Assembly: GCF_000621445.1 (NCBI RefSeq)
Contig: NZ_KK211277.1
Location: 62,001-126,000, forward strand
DNA length: 64,000 bases
DNA from: Alkalihalobacillus bogoriensis ATCC BAA-922
GTDB lineage: Bacteria > Bacillota > Bacilli > Bacillales > Bacillaceae_F
Direction: 5' to 3'
A model generated the notes under the pieces. That model was not told the origin of the DNA and ran no database searches. It saw only the letters and a program-made list of their open reading frames with translations. The translations under genes and the position numbers were made by a program. Shown here piece by piece: positions 56,276-64,000 of the stretch; the first letter of the stretch is position 1; every line of letters starts with the position of its first letter.

Positions 56276-57577
56276 TTAAGCCTCCGTATATCCTTCAGGT
56301 TTAATTTGACATACAGTAAAACGTGAAAACGAAAAATGGTCCTTCATAATATCCGTTAATGTGTCTACGGATAATTGTTCAAGCATTGTAACAATATCAA
56401 ACAAGTTCATGTCATTAAATTGATATCTTGTAAATTGGTTAGCGATATATTCTGGTGAATTTAATGACCTTAAAAACGAGCCGATTTTCTTTTTGCGAAC
56501 TCGTTCAACTTCCTGTTCATTTAGTGGTGATGATACAAAGTCTTTCACCATCGCTTCAAGTCGGTTCGCTAAAGCATCAGGCTTTTTAGAATCTCCACCT
56601 ATAATCGTAAACCCAAATCCTAATTCCGCTGAATGATCAAAAGAAAACGTTTCATCGATTAACCCTTCGTCGTATAACGTTTGATAATTCGAAGAACTTT
56701 GACCAAACATCAAGTCAAGAAGAATATTAAGTCCTAATTCACGTTCTAATAACTCATTTGCTTGCCTTGTTGGATTATGCTCTTTAAAGCCCACTAAACA
56801 TTTTGGTGTTTGTACACTCATTGTAATGACTTCTTTTTCTTTGGCTACTTCCTCTGGTTCATCAGAGAAAAACCGTTTAATTTCTTGCTTATCTTTAAAT
56901 TGTTTTTTTGCTTGATTTTCTTTTACTTGTTCAATAACTTTCGCTGGTTCAACTGGACCAATAACAAATAAAATCATGTTACTCGGGTGATAAAAGGTTT
57001 CATAGCATTGATATAACATGTCTTTCGTAATATTAGAAATCGAATCAATTGTACCCGCAATATCGATTTTCACTGGGTGTTGATGAAACATATTCGCAAT
57101 TGTTCCAAAATACACCCGCCAGTCAGGATTATCATCATACATTGTTATTTCTTGACCGATAATACCTTTTTCTTTTTCCACACTTTCTTCCGTAAAATAA
57201 GGATGTTGTACAAAATTAAGAAGGGTATCTAGATTTTGTTCTACATTCGTCGTACTTGAGAATAAATAAGCCGTTCTAGTAAAGCTTGTAAAAGCATTGG
57301 CGGAAGCCCCTTGCTTACTAAAATCTTGGAATACATCCCCTTGTTCATCTTCGAACATTTTATGCTCTAGAAAATGGGCGATTCCATCAGGAACTTGCAC
57401 TGGTTCCTGTCCACCGAGGGGAACAAAATGATTATCAATGGAACCATATTTTGTCGTAAAAGTGGCATATGTTTTATTAAAATCCTGTTTCGGAAGTACA
57501 TACACTTGTAAGCCGTTTTCTAAAGTTTCATGCACGATACTTTCCTGTAATTGTTCAAATTTAATTTCTTTCGCCAT
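56276..57577 (-). CDS. ymfH: M16-family peptidase YmfH
   Basis: 433 aa. The inverted zinc motif HxxEH is visible as AHFLEHKMFED (residues about 63-73), with the distal Glu in the IIGQEITMYDD region. It forms a pair with the inactive YmfF, one gene upstream. The substrate in Bacillus is not established. No gap to ymfF. Confidence 0.94.
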   Translation of the reverse strand: MAKEIKFEQLQESIVHETLENGLQVYVLPKQDFNKTYATFTTKYGSIDNHFVPLGGQEPVQVPDGIAHFLEHKMFEDEQGDVFQDFSKQGASANAFTSFTRTAYLFSSTTNVEQNLDTLLNFVQHPYFTEESVEKEKGIIGQEITMYDDNPDWRVYFGTIANMFHQHPVKIDIAGTIDSISNITKDMLYQCYETFYHPSNMILFVIGPVEPAKVIEQVKENQAKKQFKDKQEIKRFFSDEPEEVAKEKEVITMSVQTPKCLVGFKEHNPTRQANELLERELGLNILLDLMFGQSSSNYQTLYDEGLIDETFSFDHSAELGFGFTIIGGDSKKPDALANRLEAMVKDFVSSPLNEQEVERVRKKKIGSFLRSLNSPEYIANQFTRYQFNDMNLFDIVTMLEQLSVDTLTDIMKDHFSFSRFTVCQIKPEGYTEA

Positions 57578-58864
57578 TTATGCCTCCTCCTTTCCTTTAA
57601 GGAAATAGATCGTATCTAATTCAATCTTTTCGGCACTTTTTTGAATATCTTCTTTTGTTACTCGATCAATTCCTTCTAACCACTCTTCAATTGTCCGGTG
57701 TTTATTTGCGACCACATTATGGTAAAGTAACTCAACTAAAGCTCTTGGAACATCGACTGTTTCAAGAATTTGGTTTTTTATCATGGCCTTCGTTTGATTA
57801 ATTTCATCCTCTGAAAAACGACCAGCCTTCATTTCTTCCATTTGTTCTTTAATGATAGACACCGCTTTTTCATAATTGGAAAATTCAATTCCAGACATAA
57901 CCATAAGGATGCCTTTATGACTTTCGTACCGTGAGGCAGCATAATAAGCAAGGCTTTCTTTTTCTCTCACATTAATAAATAGCTTCGAGTGAGAAAACCC
58001 ACCATATAAACCATTGCAAACTTGCAACGCAAAATAATCATCATCCCCAAATGTTGTATGAGTGCGGAAGCCTAAATGTAATTTTCCTTGCTTAACATCT
58101 TGTTTATCAAACACTTCTTTTTCTTTTATTTCTCGCTGTTGTTGGTCTTTTTCTGGCGTCTGTTTTCGATCTCCTTCTGGAAATGAAAAATACTGTTTTG
58201 TTACATCTTGCACTTGTGTTTCTTCTACATCACCGACGACATATAAATCAATTTTATCTTTATGTAGAAACTCTTGATAATACGAATATAGTTGTTCAGG
58301 AGTGACTGGATCAATCGATTCCTCATTCCCGTAAACCGAAAGCCCAAAAGGTTCGTCTTTGCACATTTCTTCGGTAATTCGTAAGTTTGCATAACGCATT
58401 TTATCATCATAAACAGATTGAATTCTTTGTTTTAACGAGCGCTTTTCATTTTCTACGATCGTTTGGTCAAATTGGTCATTATCTTTCTTTGGGTGTAACA
58501 CAACTTGTGCAAGCAATGCGATTGCTTTTTCAAAAAGTGGACTCGTATCCTTTAAAAATTTCTCGTTGGCGACTTCCATCTTAAACATCATAATATGGTT
58601 TTCACCTTTTTTTTGTACATCAACTGACAAACTAGCACCATATAATTCGTCTAACTCGTTTCGAATCCGTTGTCTTGTTGGATAATTTTCGGTTCCTGCT
58701 TGTAAAACGTGCGGCAGTAACGCTCGCTTTGTTACCGTTTCCTTTTCAAGTGGTGCTTTGCAAAGTAATACAATTGTGTTTGTTTTATATTTGGTCGTTT
58801 TCACAACGTGAACATCAATACCTTGAACTGACATCGTTTGTTCTTTCAGACTTTGCATTTCCAT
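57578..58864 (-). CDS. ymfF: M16-family non-catalytic subunit YmfF
   Basis: 428 aa. Same fold as YmfH, but the zinc motif position reads LPHVLQAGTENYPTRQ, lacking the Glu and second His, so it is a regulatory partner. Its C-terminal half keeps the family sequence FGDDDYFALQVCNGLYGGFS. The stop codon touches the ymfH start. ATG follows AAGGAGGATG. Confidence 0.92.
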   Translation of the reverse strand: MEMQSLKEQTMSVQGIDVHVVKTTKYKTNTIVLLCKAPLEKETVTKRALLPHVLQAGTENYPTRQRIRNELDELYGASLSVDVQKKGENHIMMFKMEVANEKFLKDTSPLFEKAIALLAQVVLHPKKDNDQFDQTIVENEKRSLKQRIQSVYDDKMRYANLRITEEMCKDEPFGLSVYGNEESIDPVTPEQLYSYYQEFLHKDKIDLYVVGDVEETQVQDVTKQYFSFPEGDRKQTPEKDQQQREIKEKEVFDKQDVKQGKLHLGFRTHTTFGDDDYFALQVCNGLYGGFSHSKLFINVREKESLAYYAASRYESHKGILMVMSGIEFSNYEKAVSIIKEQMEEMKAGRFSEDEINQTKAMIKNQILETVDVPRALVELLYHNVVANKHRTIEEWLEGIDRVTKEDIQKSAEKIELDTIYFLKGKEEA

Positions 58865-59060
58865 CCTCCTTTATAATAATCCTATCTTACATACTTTTAA
58901 CCATTTTTTTAATCCACATACATCCAGCTACTACGATATCATAAATTCTATATGTTAGTTGGATTATTGTACCATTTTTATCGAAAATCAACAAAAAGAA
59001 TGCAACTTCAGAATAAGCCTTTTCATTACAAGGTGAAATCAGGACACAAAAACACTCCCC

Positions 59061-59095
59061 TAAAAAAAGCTGTCGATCATTTTCATCGACAGCTT
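59061..59095 (-). terminator. Terminator of the spoIIIE-ymfC unit
   Basis: Eleven-bp stem AAGCTGTCGAT / ATCGACAGCTT, seven-base loop, T run on the minus strand. Confidence 0.88.
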
Positions 59096-59102
59096 GGCGT
59101 TT

Positions 59103-59834
59103 TTATTCCTCTGATGATTTTTTTCTTTTGCGAACAACATGAAACTTAAATTTATCGGCACGAAAATAGTTTAACGAATATAAAATCGGGCGATCGTGGT
59201 CATCGTAATGCATTTGCTTTAATAAAAGGAGAGACGTACTTGGATCACATTGGAGAATCGTGGATATCTCTTCATGAAAGCCTACAGGTTCAATATGGGT
59301 TATCGCATAACTAATCGTTCGTCCCTCTTCTTCAAGAATTTCATATATTGATTTAGTCGCATGAACCGAAAAATTCGGTAAGTATGGAGCTGGAGCTCTA
59401 TCAATACAGTACGCCACAGGCTCACCATTTGCAGTACGAACTCTTTCCATTACGATAAGATTGTCGAAAGAACATCCAGTAAACTGTAATGCATCTTCTT
59501 CTAATGCTTCAATTTCAATCGAAGAAAGAAAAATGGTACCGGGCGTTTTATTCCCTTTGACTATCATATCAGTCACACTGTATAATTCTTCAATCCCAGA
59601 ACTAAATAATGGTTTTGAATGAACAAACGTCCCAACACCATGACGCTTTACTACGAATCCTTCTTCTTCTAAAAATTGCAACGCTTCTCTTATCGTAGAG
59701 CGACTTACCTCAAGTTGTTTGGCGAGTTCAAACTCTGAAGGAAGCTTATCCCCTTCTTTATAAACCCCACTTTCAATGTCCTTTTTTACTCTCTCTATGA
59801 TTTTGTTTCGTAACGGATGCTCCATTTGCCCCAC
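59103..59834 (-). CDS. ymfC: GntR/HutC-family regulator YmfC
   Basis: 243 aa. N-terminal winged helix with [20 protein letters not shown] then [20 protein letters not shown], and a C-terminal UTRA-type ligand domain (about 85-240). The effector is not known. The GTG start at 59834 lies eight bases after GGGAG; a GTG three codons upstream is an alternative. The gap to spoIIIE is 12 bases. Confidence 0.9.
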   Translation of the reverse strand: MGQMEHPLRNKIIERVKKDIESGVYKEGDKLPSEFELAKQLEVSRSTIREALQFLEEEGFVVKRHGVGTFVHSKPLFSSGIEELYSVTDMIVKGNKTPGTIFLSSIEIEALEEDALQFTGCSFDNLIVMERVRTANGEPVAYCIDRAPAPYLPNFSVHATKSIYEILEEEGRTISYAITHIEPVGFHEEISTILQCDPSTSLLLLKQMHYDDHDRPILYSLNYFRADKFKFHVVRKRKKSSEE

Positions 59835-59846
59835 GCTTTCCACTCC

Positions 59847-62225
59847 CTATTGTGATGATGCTTCTTCTTCTTGCTTTGCAACTAACACTTCTCTAGGTTT
59901 ACTACCTTCATATGGACCAACAATCCCTCTTGCCTCCATTTCATCTATTAGCCTAGCTGCTCGCGTATAGCCAATTCGAAAACGTCGTTGCAACATCGAC
60001 ACTGATGCTGTATTCATGTTCATGACTAATTCCACAGCATCATCATATAATTCATCTGTACTTTCATTTGGTACATGAACTTCTTCCTCTGTCGGTGTCA
60101 TATCTTCTTGGTACTGTGCTTTTTGTTGTGAAATAACATAATCGACAACTTCCTCTACTTCATCATCAGATAAAAAAGCACCTTGTACACGCGTTGGTTT
60201 TGACGCCCCTACAGGTAAATAAAGCATATCTCCACGTCCTAACAATTTCTCAGCGCCACCGCCATCTAAAATCGTTCTAGAGTCTGTTTGAGAAGAAACA
60301 CCGAACGCAATTCTTGACGGTATATTTGCTTTAATAACCCCGGTAATAACATCAACAGAAGGCCGTTGTGTTGCTATAATCATATGAATACCTGCGGCTC
60401 TTGCCATTTGAGCTAAACGGGTAATCGAATCTTCCACGTCTCCTGATGCAACCATCATCAAATCGGCAAGCTCGTCTACAATGACGACAATATATGGTAA
60501 AGTCGGTTGCTTTGCTTCACCTTTCTCATTTTGCTTTACAATTTGTTCGTTGTAGCCTTCAATATTTCGCGTACCACTGTGAGAAAAGAGCTCATACCTT
60601 CTCTCCATTTCACTCACAACTTTTTTTAACGCTTGTGACGCTTTTTTAGGCTCTGTTACAACAGGGGTTAATAAATGTGGAATACCATTATACATGTTAA
60701 GTTCTACCATTTTAGGGTCAATCATAATAAGCTTTACTTCATGTGGTTTTGCTTTCAGTAAAATACTAGTAATTATCCCGTTAATACAAACACTTTTCCC
60801 GCTTCCTGTTGCTCCAGCGACTAAAAGATGTGGCATTTTATTTAAGGATGCTAATACTGGCTCCCCTGAAATATCACGACCTAGAGCTACAGATAGAACA
60901 TTCGATTCTGAATGACTTTCAGGTGAGTCCAACACTTCCCTTAATGTAACAATGGCCACTTCTTGGTTTGGTACTTCAATTCCAATGGCTGATTTTCCAG
61001 GGATTGGTGCTTCAATTCTAATATCCTTTGCTGCAAGTGCTAATGCTAAGTCGTCCGTTAAATTGACTATTTTACTAACCTTTACTCCAACATTTGGGTG
61101 AACTTCATATTTTGTAACCGCAGGTCCAATATGAACTTTTGTCACTTCCGCCTTTACCCCAAAACTATCTAATGTTTGTTTTAATTTTTTTGCATTTTCT
61201 CTTGCTAAAATATGTTGTCCACCATTACTTTGGGATTGACTTGGTCTTTTCAACAAGTCGAGTGGTGGCAATGTATAATCTTTGTTTTCTATCTCGTTTT
61301 GGACTAAAGGTTGTCCAACCGAAAGAACTTCTGTGTCGCTATCATCTTGTTGATCCGTTTGTTTTTTCGGTTCTTGTTCATCTTGTAACGGTAATGTTAA
61401 TTGCTCCTGCTTTTGTTCTTTATACACTTGTGAAGCTGTAAAGTCTCGAATTTCCACTTCTGGTATTTCCGTATCATGTTTACCTAGAGGCGCTTGTTGT
61501 TGTTTTAGCTCTGCTTGCTGTTGTCTTTGCTGTTTTAGTTGTTCTTTTTCTTTTTTCCTTTGTTCTTTTTGCTCTTGTAATCGTTCCTTAATCTTCGTGC
61601 TCCAATCGGTTATGTCATCCCGTATTCCTGTTATCATCTTATGGAAAAATGCATATGTTTTACTAAACGATTGAGCAAGCACTTCTGATAGTGATTTTCC
61701 TGTTATTAATAAAAAGGCGACAACCATACAAAAAAAGGAAATGAGAAAAGTTCCAATTGAGTCAAATAAAAAATGACTTAACGCAAAGCCAAGGGCACCA
61801 ATCATCCCCCCACCGAAATCATCAACCGGTGCTTCATTATGTAATTGCAACCAATATAAATTCCACGTATTTCGTAAAACAGAGCGATCTTGAAACCCTT
61901 CTTGACCAGCTAGATTTTCAAATAGTCGTAGATGACTAAGTAAAAGGAAAGAAAATATAAATAAGTACAGCCCAACCAGCCTTCGTGAAACAAATGATGG
62001 GAGTTTACGTTTTATCATCGTATACAACGCTGTTACAAATACACCAATGGTTATAGCGACATACCATTCTCCTAGAAAAAATCGGAAAAAGAGCACAAAT
62101 ACCTCTCCGACACTTCCTAATTTAGCAAACGTAACAATGGATAATACAAGTAAAACAAGTCCGATAATTTCAAACTTTAATTGGACTCTCCAGTCTGCTT
62201 TTGTTTTTCGTTTTCGTTTTGCCAT
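59847..62225 (-). CDS. spoIIIE: DNA translocase SpoIIIE/FtsK
   Basis: 792 aa. Four membrane helices in the first 190 residues, a Gln/Glu-rich coiled linker (about 215-330), then the RecA-like motor: Walker [17 protein letters not shown], Walker [15 protein letters not shown]. The C-terminal gamma domain ([20 protein letters not shown]) reads DNA polarity. It pumps the chromosome into the forespore. Start ATG at 62225 follows GAAGGTG. Confidence 0.97.
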   Translation of the reverse strand: MAKRKRKTKADWRVQLKFEIIGLVLLVLSIVTFAKLGSVGEVFVLFFRFFLGEWYVAITIGVFVTALYTMIKRKLPSFVSRRLVGLYLFIFSFLLLSHLRLFENLAGQEGFQDRSVLRNTWNLYWLQLHNEAPVDDFGGGMIGALGFALSHFLFDSIGTFLISFFCMVVAFLLITGKSLSEVLAQSFSKTYAFFHKMITGIRDDITDWSTKIKERLQEQKEQRKKEKEQLKQQRQQQAELKQQQAPLGKHDTEIPEVEIRDFTASQVYKEQKQEQLTLPLQDEQEPKKQTDQQDDSDTEVLSVGQPLVQNEIENKDYTLPPLDLLKRPSQSQSNGGQHILARENAKKLKQTLDSFGVKAEVTKVHIGPAVTKYEVHPNVGVKVSKIVNLTDDLALALAAKDIRIEAPIPGKSAIGIEVPNQEVAIVTLREVLDSPESHSESNVLSVALGRDISGEPVLASLNKMPHLLVAGATGSGKSVCINGIITSILLKAKPHEVKLIMIDPKMVELNMYNGIPHLLTPVVTEPKKASQALKKVVSEMERRYELFSHSGTRNIEGYNEQIVKQNEKGEAKQPTLPYIVVIVDELADLMMVASGDVEDSITRLAQMARAAGIHMIIATQRPSVDVITGVIKANIPSRIAFGVSSQTDSRTILDGGGAEKLLGRGDMLYLPVGASKPTRVQGAFLSDDEVEEVVDYVISQQKAQYQEDMTPTEEEVHVPNESTDELYDDAVELVMNMNTASVSMLQRRFRIGYTRAARLIDEMEARGIVGPYEGSKPREVLVAKQEEEASSQ

Positions 62226-62251
62226 TCGTTCCACCTTCTATATTCCAAATG

Positions 62252-62282
62252 AAAAGAAAAGCAGCCAAATATTGGCTGCTTT
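62252..62282 (-). terminator. Terminator of tepA-ylzJ
   Basis: Eleven-bp stem AAAGCAGCCAA / TTGGCTGCTTT, three-base loop, followed by TCTTTTC on the minus strand. Confidence 0.8.
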
Positions 62283-62330
62283 AACCATATTCTTTTATTA
62301 TTATACCATACTCAAAAACAACACTTCATC

Positions 62331-62543
62331 TTAAAATTGCGGTTTTAACTGAATGAGTCGCCCAGGGGCATAGTTTTCATTTAAGTAATGACTTGGATTA
62401 CTGCTAACCAAACGAATCACTTTATATTCGGTTTCATTCGTTTTTTCAACAATTAAGAATCCACCATCAATTTCAATGCTTTCCTGCTCTTTCAATTGTT
62501 CGTTTGGAAAAATCATCTCTTCTGGAAGGATTGTATACAACAT
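62331..62543 (-). CDS. ylzJ: YlzJ-like protein
   Basis: 70 aa. [20 protein letters not shown] and NYAPGRLIQLKPQF match the YlzJ family, which always follows tepA in Bacillus. Its start overlaps the tepA stop (TAATG). Function unknown. Confidence 0.9.
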   Translation of the reverse strand: MLYTILPEEMIFPNEQLKEQESIEIDGGFLIVEKTNETEYKVIRLVSSNPSHYLNENYAPGRLIQLKPQF

Positions 62544-63310
62544 TATTGCATCATTCCTCCACTTGGTTCGTTTTTACGTTTTTCCTCGACCAATTCATTC
62601 AATTTCTTTAATGCTTGTCCAATTCCCCCAACCTCATTAATTAACCCATATTTTACAGCATCTGTTCCGACAACATTTGTTCCGATATCCCTCGTCAAAT
62701 TTCCTTTGGAAAACATTAGTTCTTTAAATTTATCTTCTGTTATCATTGAATGCTTCGTAACAAAATTAATGACACGGTCTTGCATTTTATCTAAGTATTC
62801 AAATGTTTGAGGGACTCCAATGACAAGCCCAGTTAAACGAACAGGGTGAATCGTCATTGTTGCTGTTTCAGCAATATATGAAAAATCTGAGGCTACCGCA
62901 ATTGGAACGCCTATCGAGTGACCGCCTCCTAATACAAGCGTAACAGTTGGTTTAGACAAAGAAGCAATCATTTCAGATAATGCTAGGCCAGCTTCAACAT
63001 CTCCTCCTACTGTGTTTAAAATGACTAGTAACCCTTCGATTTTTTGGTTTTGTTCTGCTGCCACAAGCTGTGGAATAATGTGTTCATACTTCGTTGTTTT
63101 ATTTTGTGGGGGAAGCTGCATATGACCTTCAATTTGCCCAATAATCGTTAAACAGTGAATGTTGGACTGGTTCATATCTGGGACATTTGTTTGTCCAAGC
63201 TCTTGTATTTTATTTAATAGTCCATCCCCTTTGTTATCTGGATTAATTGGTGGTACTTGAGGGGTGGCCGGTTGGTTTGGCTGATTTGGCTGATTTGGCT
63301 GTTCATTCAT
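62543..63310 (-). CDS. tepA: Translocation-enhancing protein TepA (ClpP-like)
   Basis: 255 aa. ClpP-fold serine-protease-like protein: [20 protein letters not shown], and the catalytic-type Ser in [18 protein letters not shown], followed by the His region [13 protein letters not shown]. The N-terminus has a short Asn-Gln-Pro repeat (four units), probably disordered. In B. subtilis it is linked to protein secretion and dormant spores. It sits between an RNase J gene and ylzJ. Confidence 0.93.
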   Translation of the reverse strand: MNEQPNQPNQPNQPATPQVPPINPDNKGDGLLNKIQELGQTNVPDMNQSNIHCLTIIGQIEGHMQLPPQNKTTKYEHIIPQLVAAEQNQKIEGLLVILNTVGGDVEAGLALSEMIASLSKPTVTLVLGGGHSIGVPIAVASDFSYIAETATMTIHPVRLTGLVIGVPQTFEYLDKMQDRVINFVTKHSMITEDKFKELMFSKGNLTRDIGTNVVGTDAVKYGLINEVGGIGQALKKLNELVEEKRKNEPSGGMMQ

Positions 63311-63402
63311 CGTTATTCCTCCTTAGTCGATGCTACTGTATAGTATGAACGGGTAGCCGATGTCTCATTCTATAAATTAGCAACGAAACTTTTTTCAGAC
63401 AA

Positions 63403-63454
63403 AAAAAGGATGTCCAAAAAGAGTTTGGTTTACCCTTTTTGGAACATCCTTTTT
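63403..63454 (-). terminator. Terminator of the RNase J gene
   Basis: Long stem of about 20 bp (AAAAAGGATGTTCCAAAAAG with CTTTTTGGACATCCTTTTT, two mismatches), nine-base loop, T run on the minus strand. Confidence 0.85.
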
Positions 63455-63476
63455 AGTAAAAATCCTCGTTATCAAC

Positions 63477-64000
63477 TTATACTTCCATAATGATAGGCAA
63501 AATCATCGGTCGACGCTTTGTTTTCTCAAACAAAAATCGACTAAGCACTTCTCTAACATTACTTTTTAATGATGACCATTCATTCACATTTTCTGTCATG
63601 CATTTTTTTAATGTTGTACTCACAAGTTCATTGGCTTCTACTAACAGCTTTTCTGATTCCCTTACATATACAAATCCTCTTGAAATAATATCCGGACCTG
63701 ATACGATGCTACTACTTTCTTTATTTAACGTGACTACAACGACTAAAATGCCATCCTTTGATAACAAACGTCGGTCACGAAGGACAATATTGCCTACATC
63801 TCCAACACCTAATCCATCAATTAATACATTTCCAGATGGAACTTTCCCAGATTGGCGGCCTTGTTCATTTGTAAATTCAACAACTTCTCCCTTATCAACA
63901 AGAAATATATTTTCTTCTTGTACACCAACTTCGATAGCAAGACCTTTATGGGCACATTGCATTCGAAATTCACCATGAATCGGGATAAAGTATTTAGGTT
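63477..64000 (-). CDS. rnjB: Ribonuclease J, C-terminal part (cut by window edge)
   Basis: Open frame without start to the right edge, about 174 codons. The first residues, PKYFIPIHGEFRMQCAHKGL, contain the conserved PIHGE motif of the RNase J metallo-beta-lactamase/beta-CASP family. A C-terminal domain follows, ending RRPMILPIIMEV. In B. subtilis the gene next to tepA is rnjB (ymfA), so this is most likely RNase J2. The J1 paralogue cannot be ruled out from this part alone. Confidence 0.9.
   Translation of the reverse strand, partial: PKYFIPIHGEFRMQCAHKGLAIEVGVQEENIFLVDKGEVVEFTNEQGRQSGKVPSGNVLIDGLGVGDVGNIVLRDRRLLSKDGILVVVVTLNKESSSIVSGPDIISRGFVYVRESEKLLVEANELVSTTLKKCMTENVNEWSSLKSNVREVLSRFLFEKTKRRPMILPIIMEV

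Noticed and set aside
63240-63305. Short tandem repeat in the tepA start region considered as a CRISPR-like or regulatory repeat
   Set aside because: It is an in-frame repeat of Asn-Gln-Pro codons in the tepA N-terminus, with no spacers.
62810-63310. Plus-strand open frames opposite tepA and spoIIIE
   Set aside because: They are shadows of strongly supported genes on the minus strand; their sequence lacks known motifs and starts lack ribosome sites.

Overview
The window is a 64 kb chromosomal segment from a low-GC, endospore-forming Firmicute of the family Bacillaceae. The evidence is the sporulation set (spoIIIE, spoVS, cotE, spoVK, sirA, a Spo0E-like phosphatase, two YjcZ-type peptides), a Bacillus-type GlnR/glnA operon, a B. 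subtilis-type SOS cassette, and gene order that follows B. subtilis closely over most of its length. The species cannot be named. The acidic secreted proteins would suit an alkaliphile or halotolerant Bacillus, but that is inference. No tRNA, rRNA, CRISPR array, intact IS element or prophage was seen.

Layout. 1-6.5 kb is accessory: a cut membrane-anchored protein, two small genes, a 1327-aa secreted rhamnogalacturonan lyase with a likely catabolite-repression site, and two small membrane peptides. 6.5-21.5 kb holds yneK-like, T-box-controlled trpS, ccdC, a csoR-copA-copZ copper operon, a spo0E-like gene, an asymmetric heterodimeric ABC exporter, yneF, sirA, tkt, ynzC, yneB, a shortened yneA-like gene and lexA. 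22-23.5 kb has a secreted chitin/cellulose LPMO with two binding modules. 23.9-29.3 kb is glnA-glnR, ynbB, hflX, spoVK. 29.5-30.5 kb has a lone plus-strand tyrosine recombinase that lacks canonical catalytic residues. 30.6-43.7 kb is hfq, miaA, a methyltransferase, mutL, mutS, cotE, ricA, miaB, korB, korA. 44-49 kb is spoVS, ymdB, rny, recA. 49-64 kb is a DEAD-box helicase, cinA, pgsA, yajQ, rodZ, ymfK, ymfJ, ymfI, ymfH, ymfF, a GntR regulator, spoIIIE, ylzJ, tepA and the cut end of an RNase J gene.

How genes work together. lexA, the yneA-like/yneB/ynzC operon and recA all carry LexA-type boxes, so the window contains the core of the SOS circuit plus mismatch repair (mutSL). rny, RNase J, hfq, miaA, miaB, ricA, ymdB and the helicase make it rich in RNA metabolism. 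The two secreted polysaccharide enzymes are scavenging functions inserted between housekeeping blocks.

The most unusual content is non-coding. A 15-bp imperfect palindrome (core CGGACATNTGTTCCG) occurs in intergenic gaps in groups of four, two forward then two inverted, with nearly invariant centre spacing (about 51, 62 and 51 bp) in five places, plus one half-unit. A separate structured repeat of about 215 bp occurs twice, about 90% identical, and a roughly 50-bp repeat sits just beyond two terminators.
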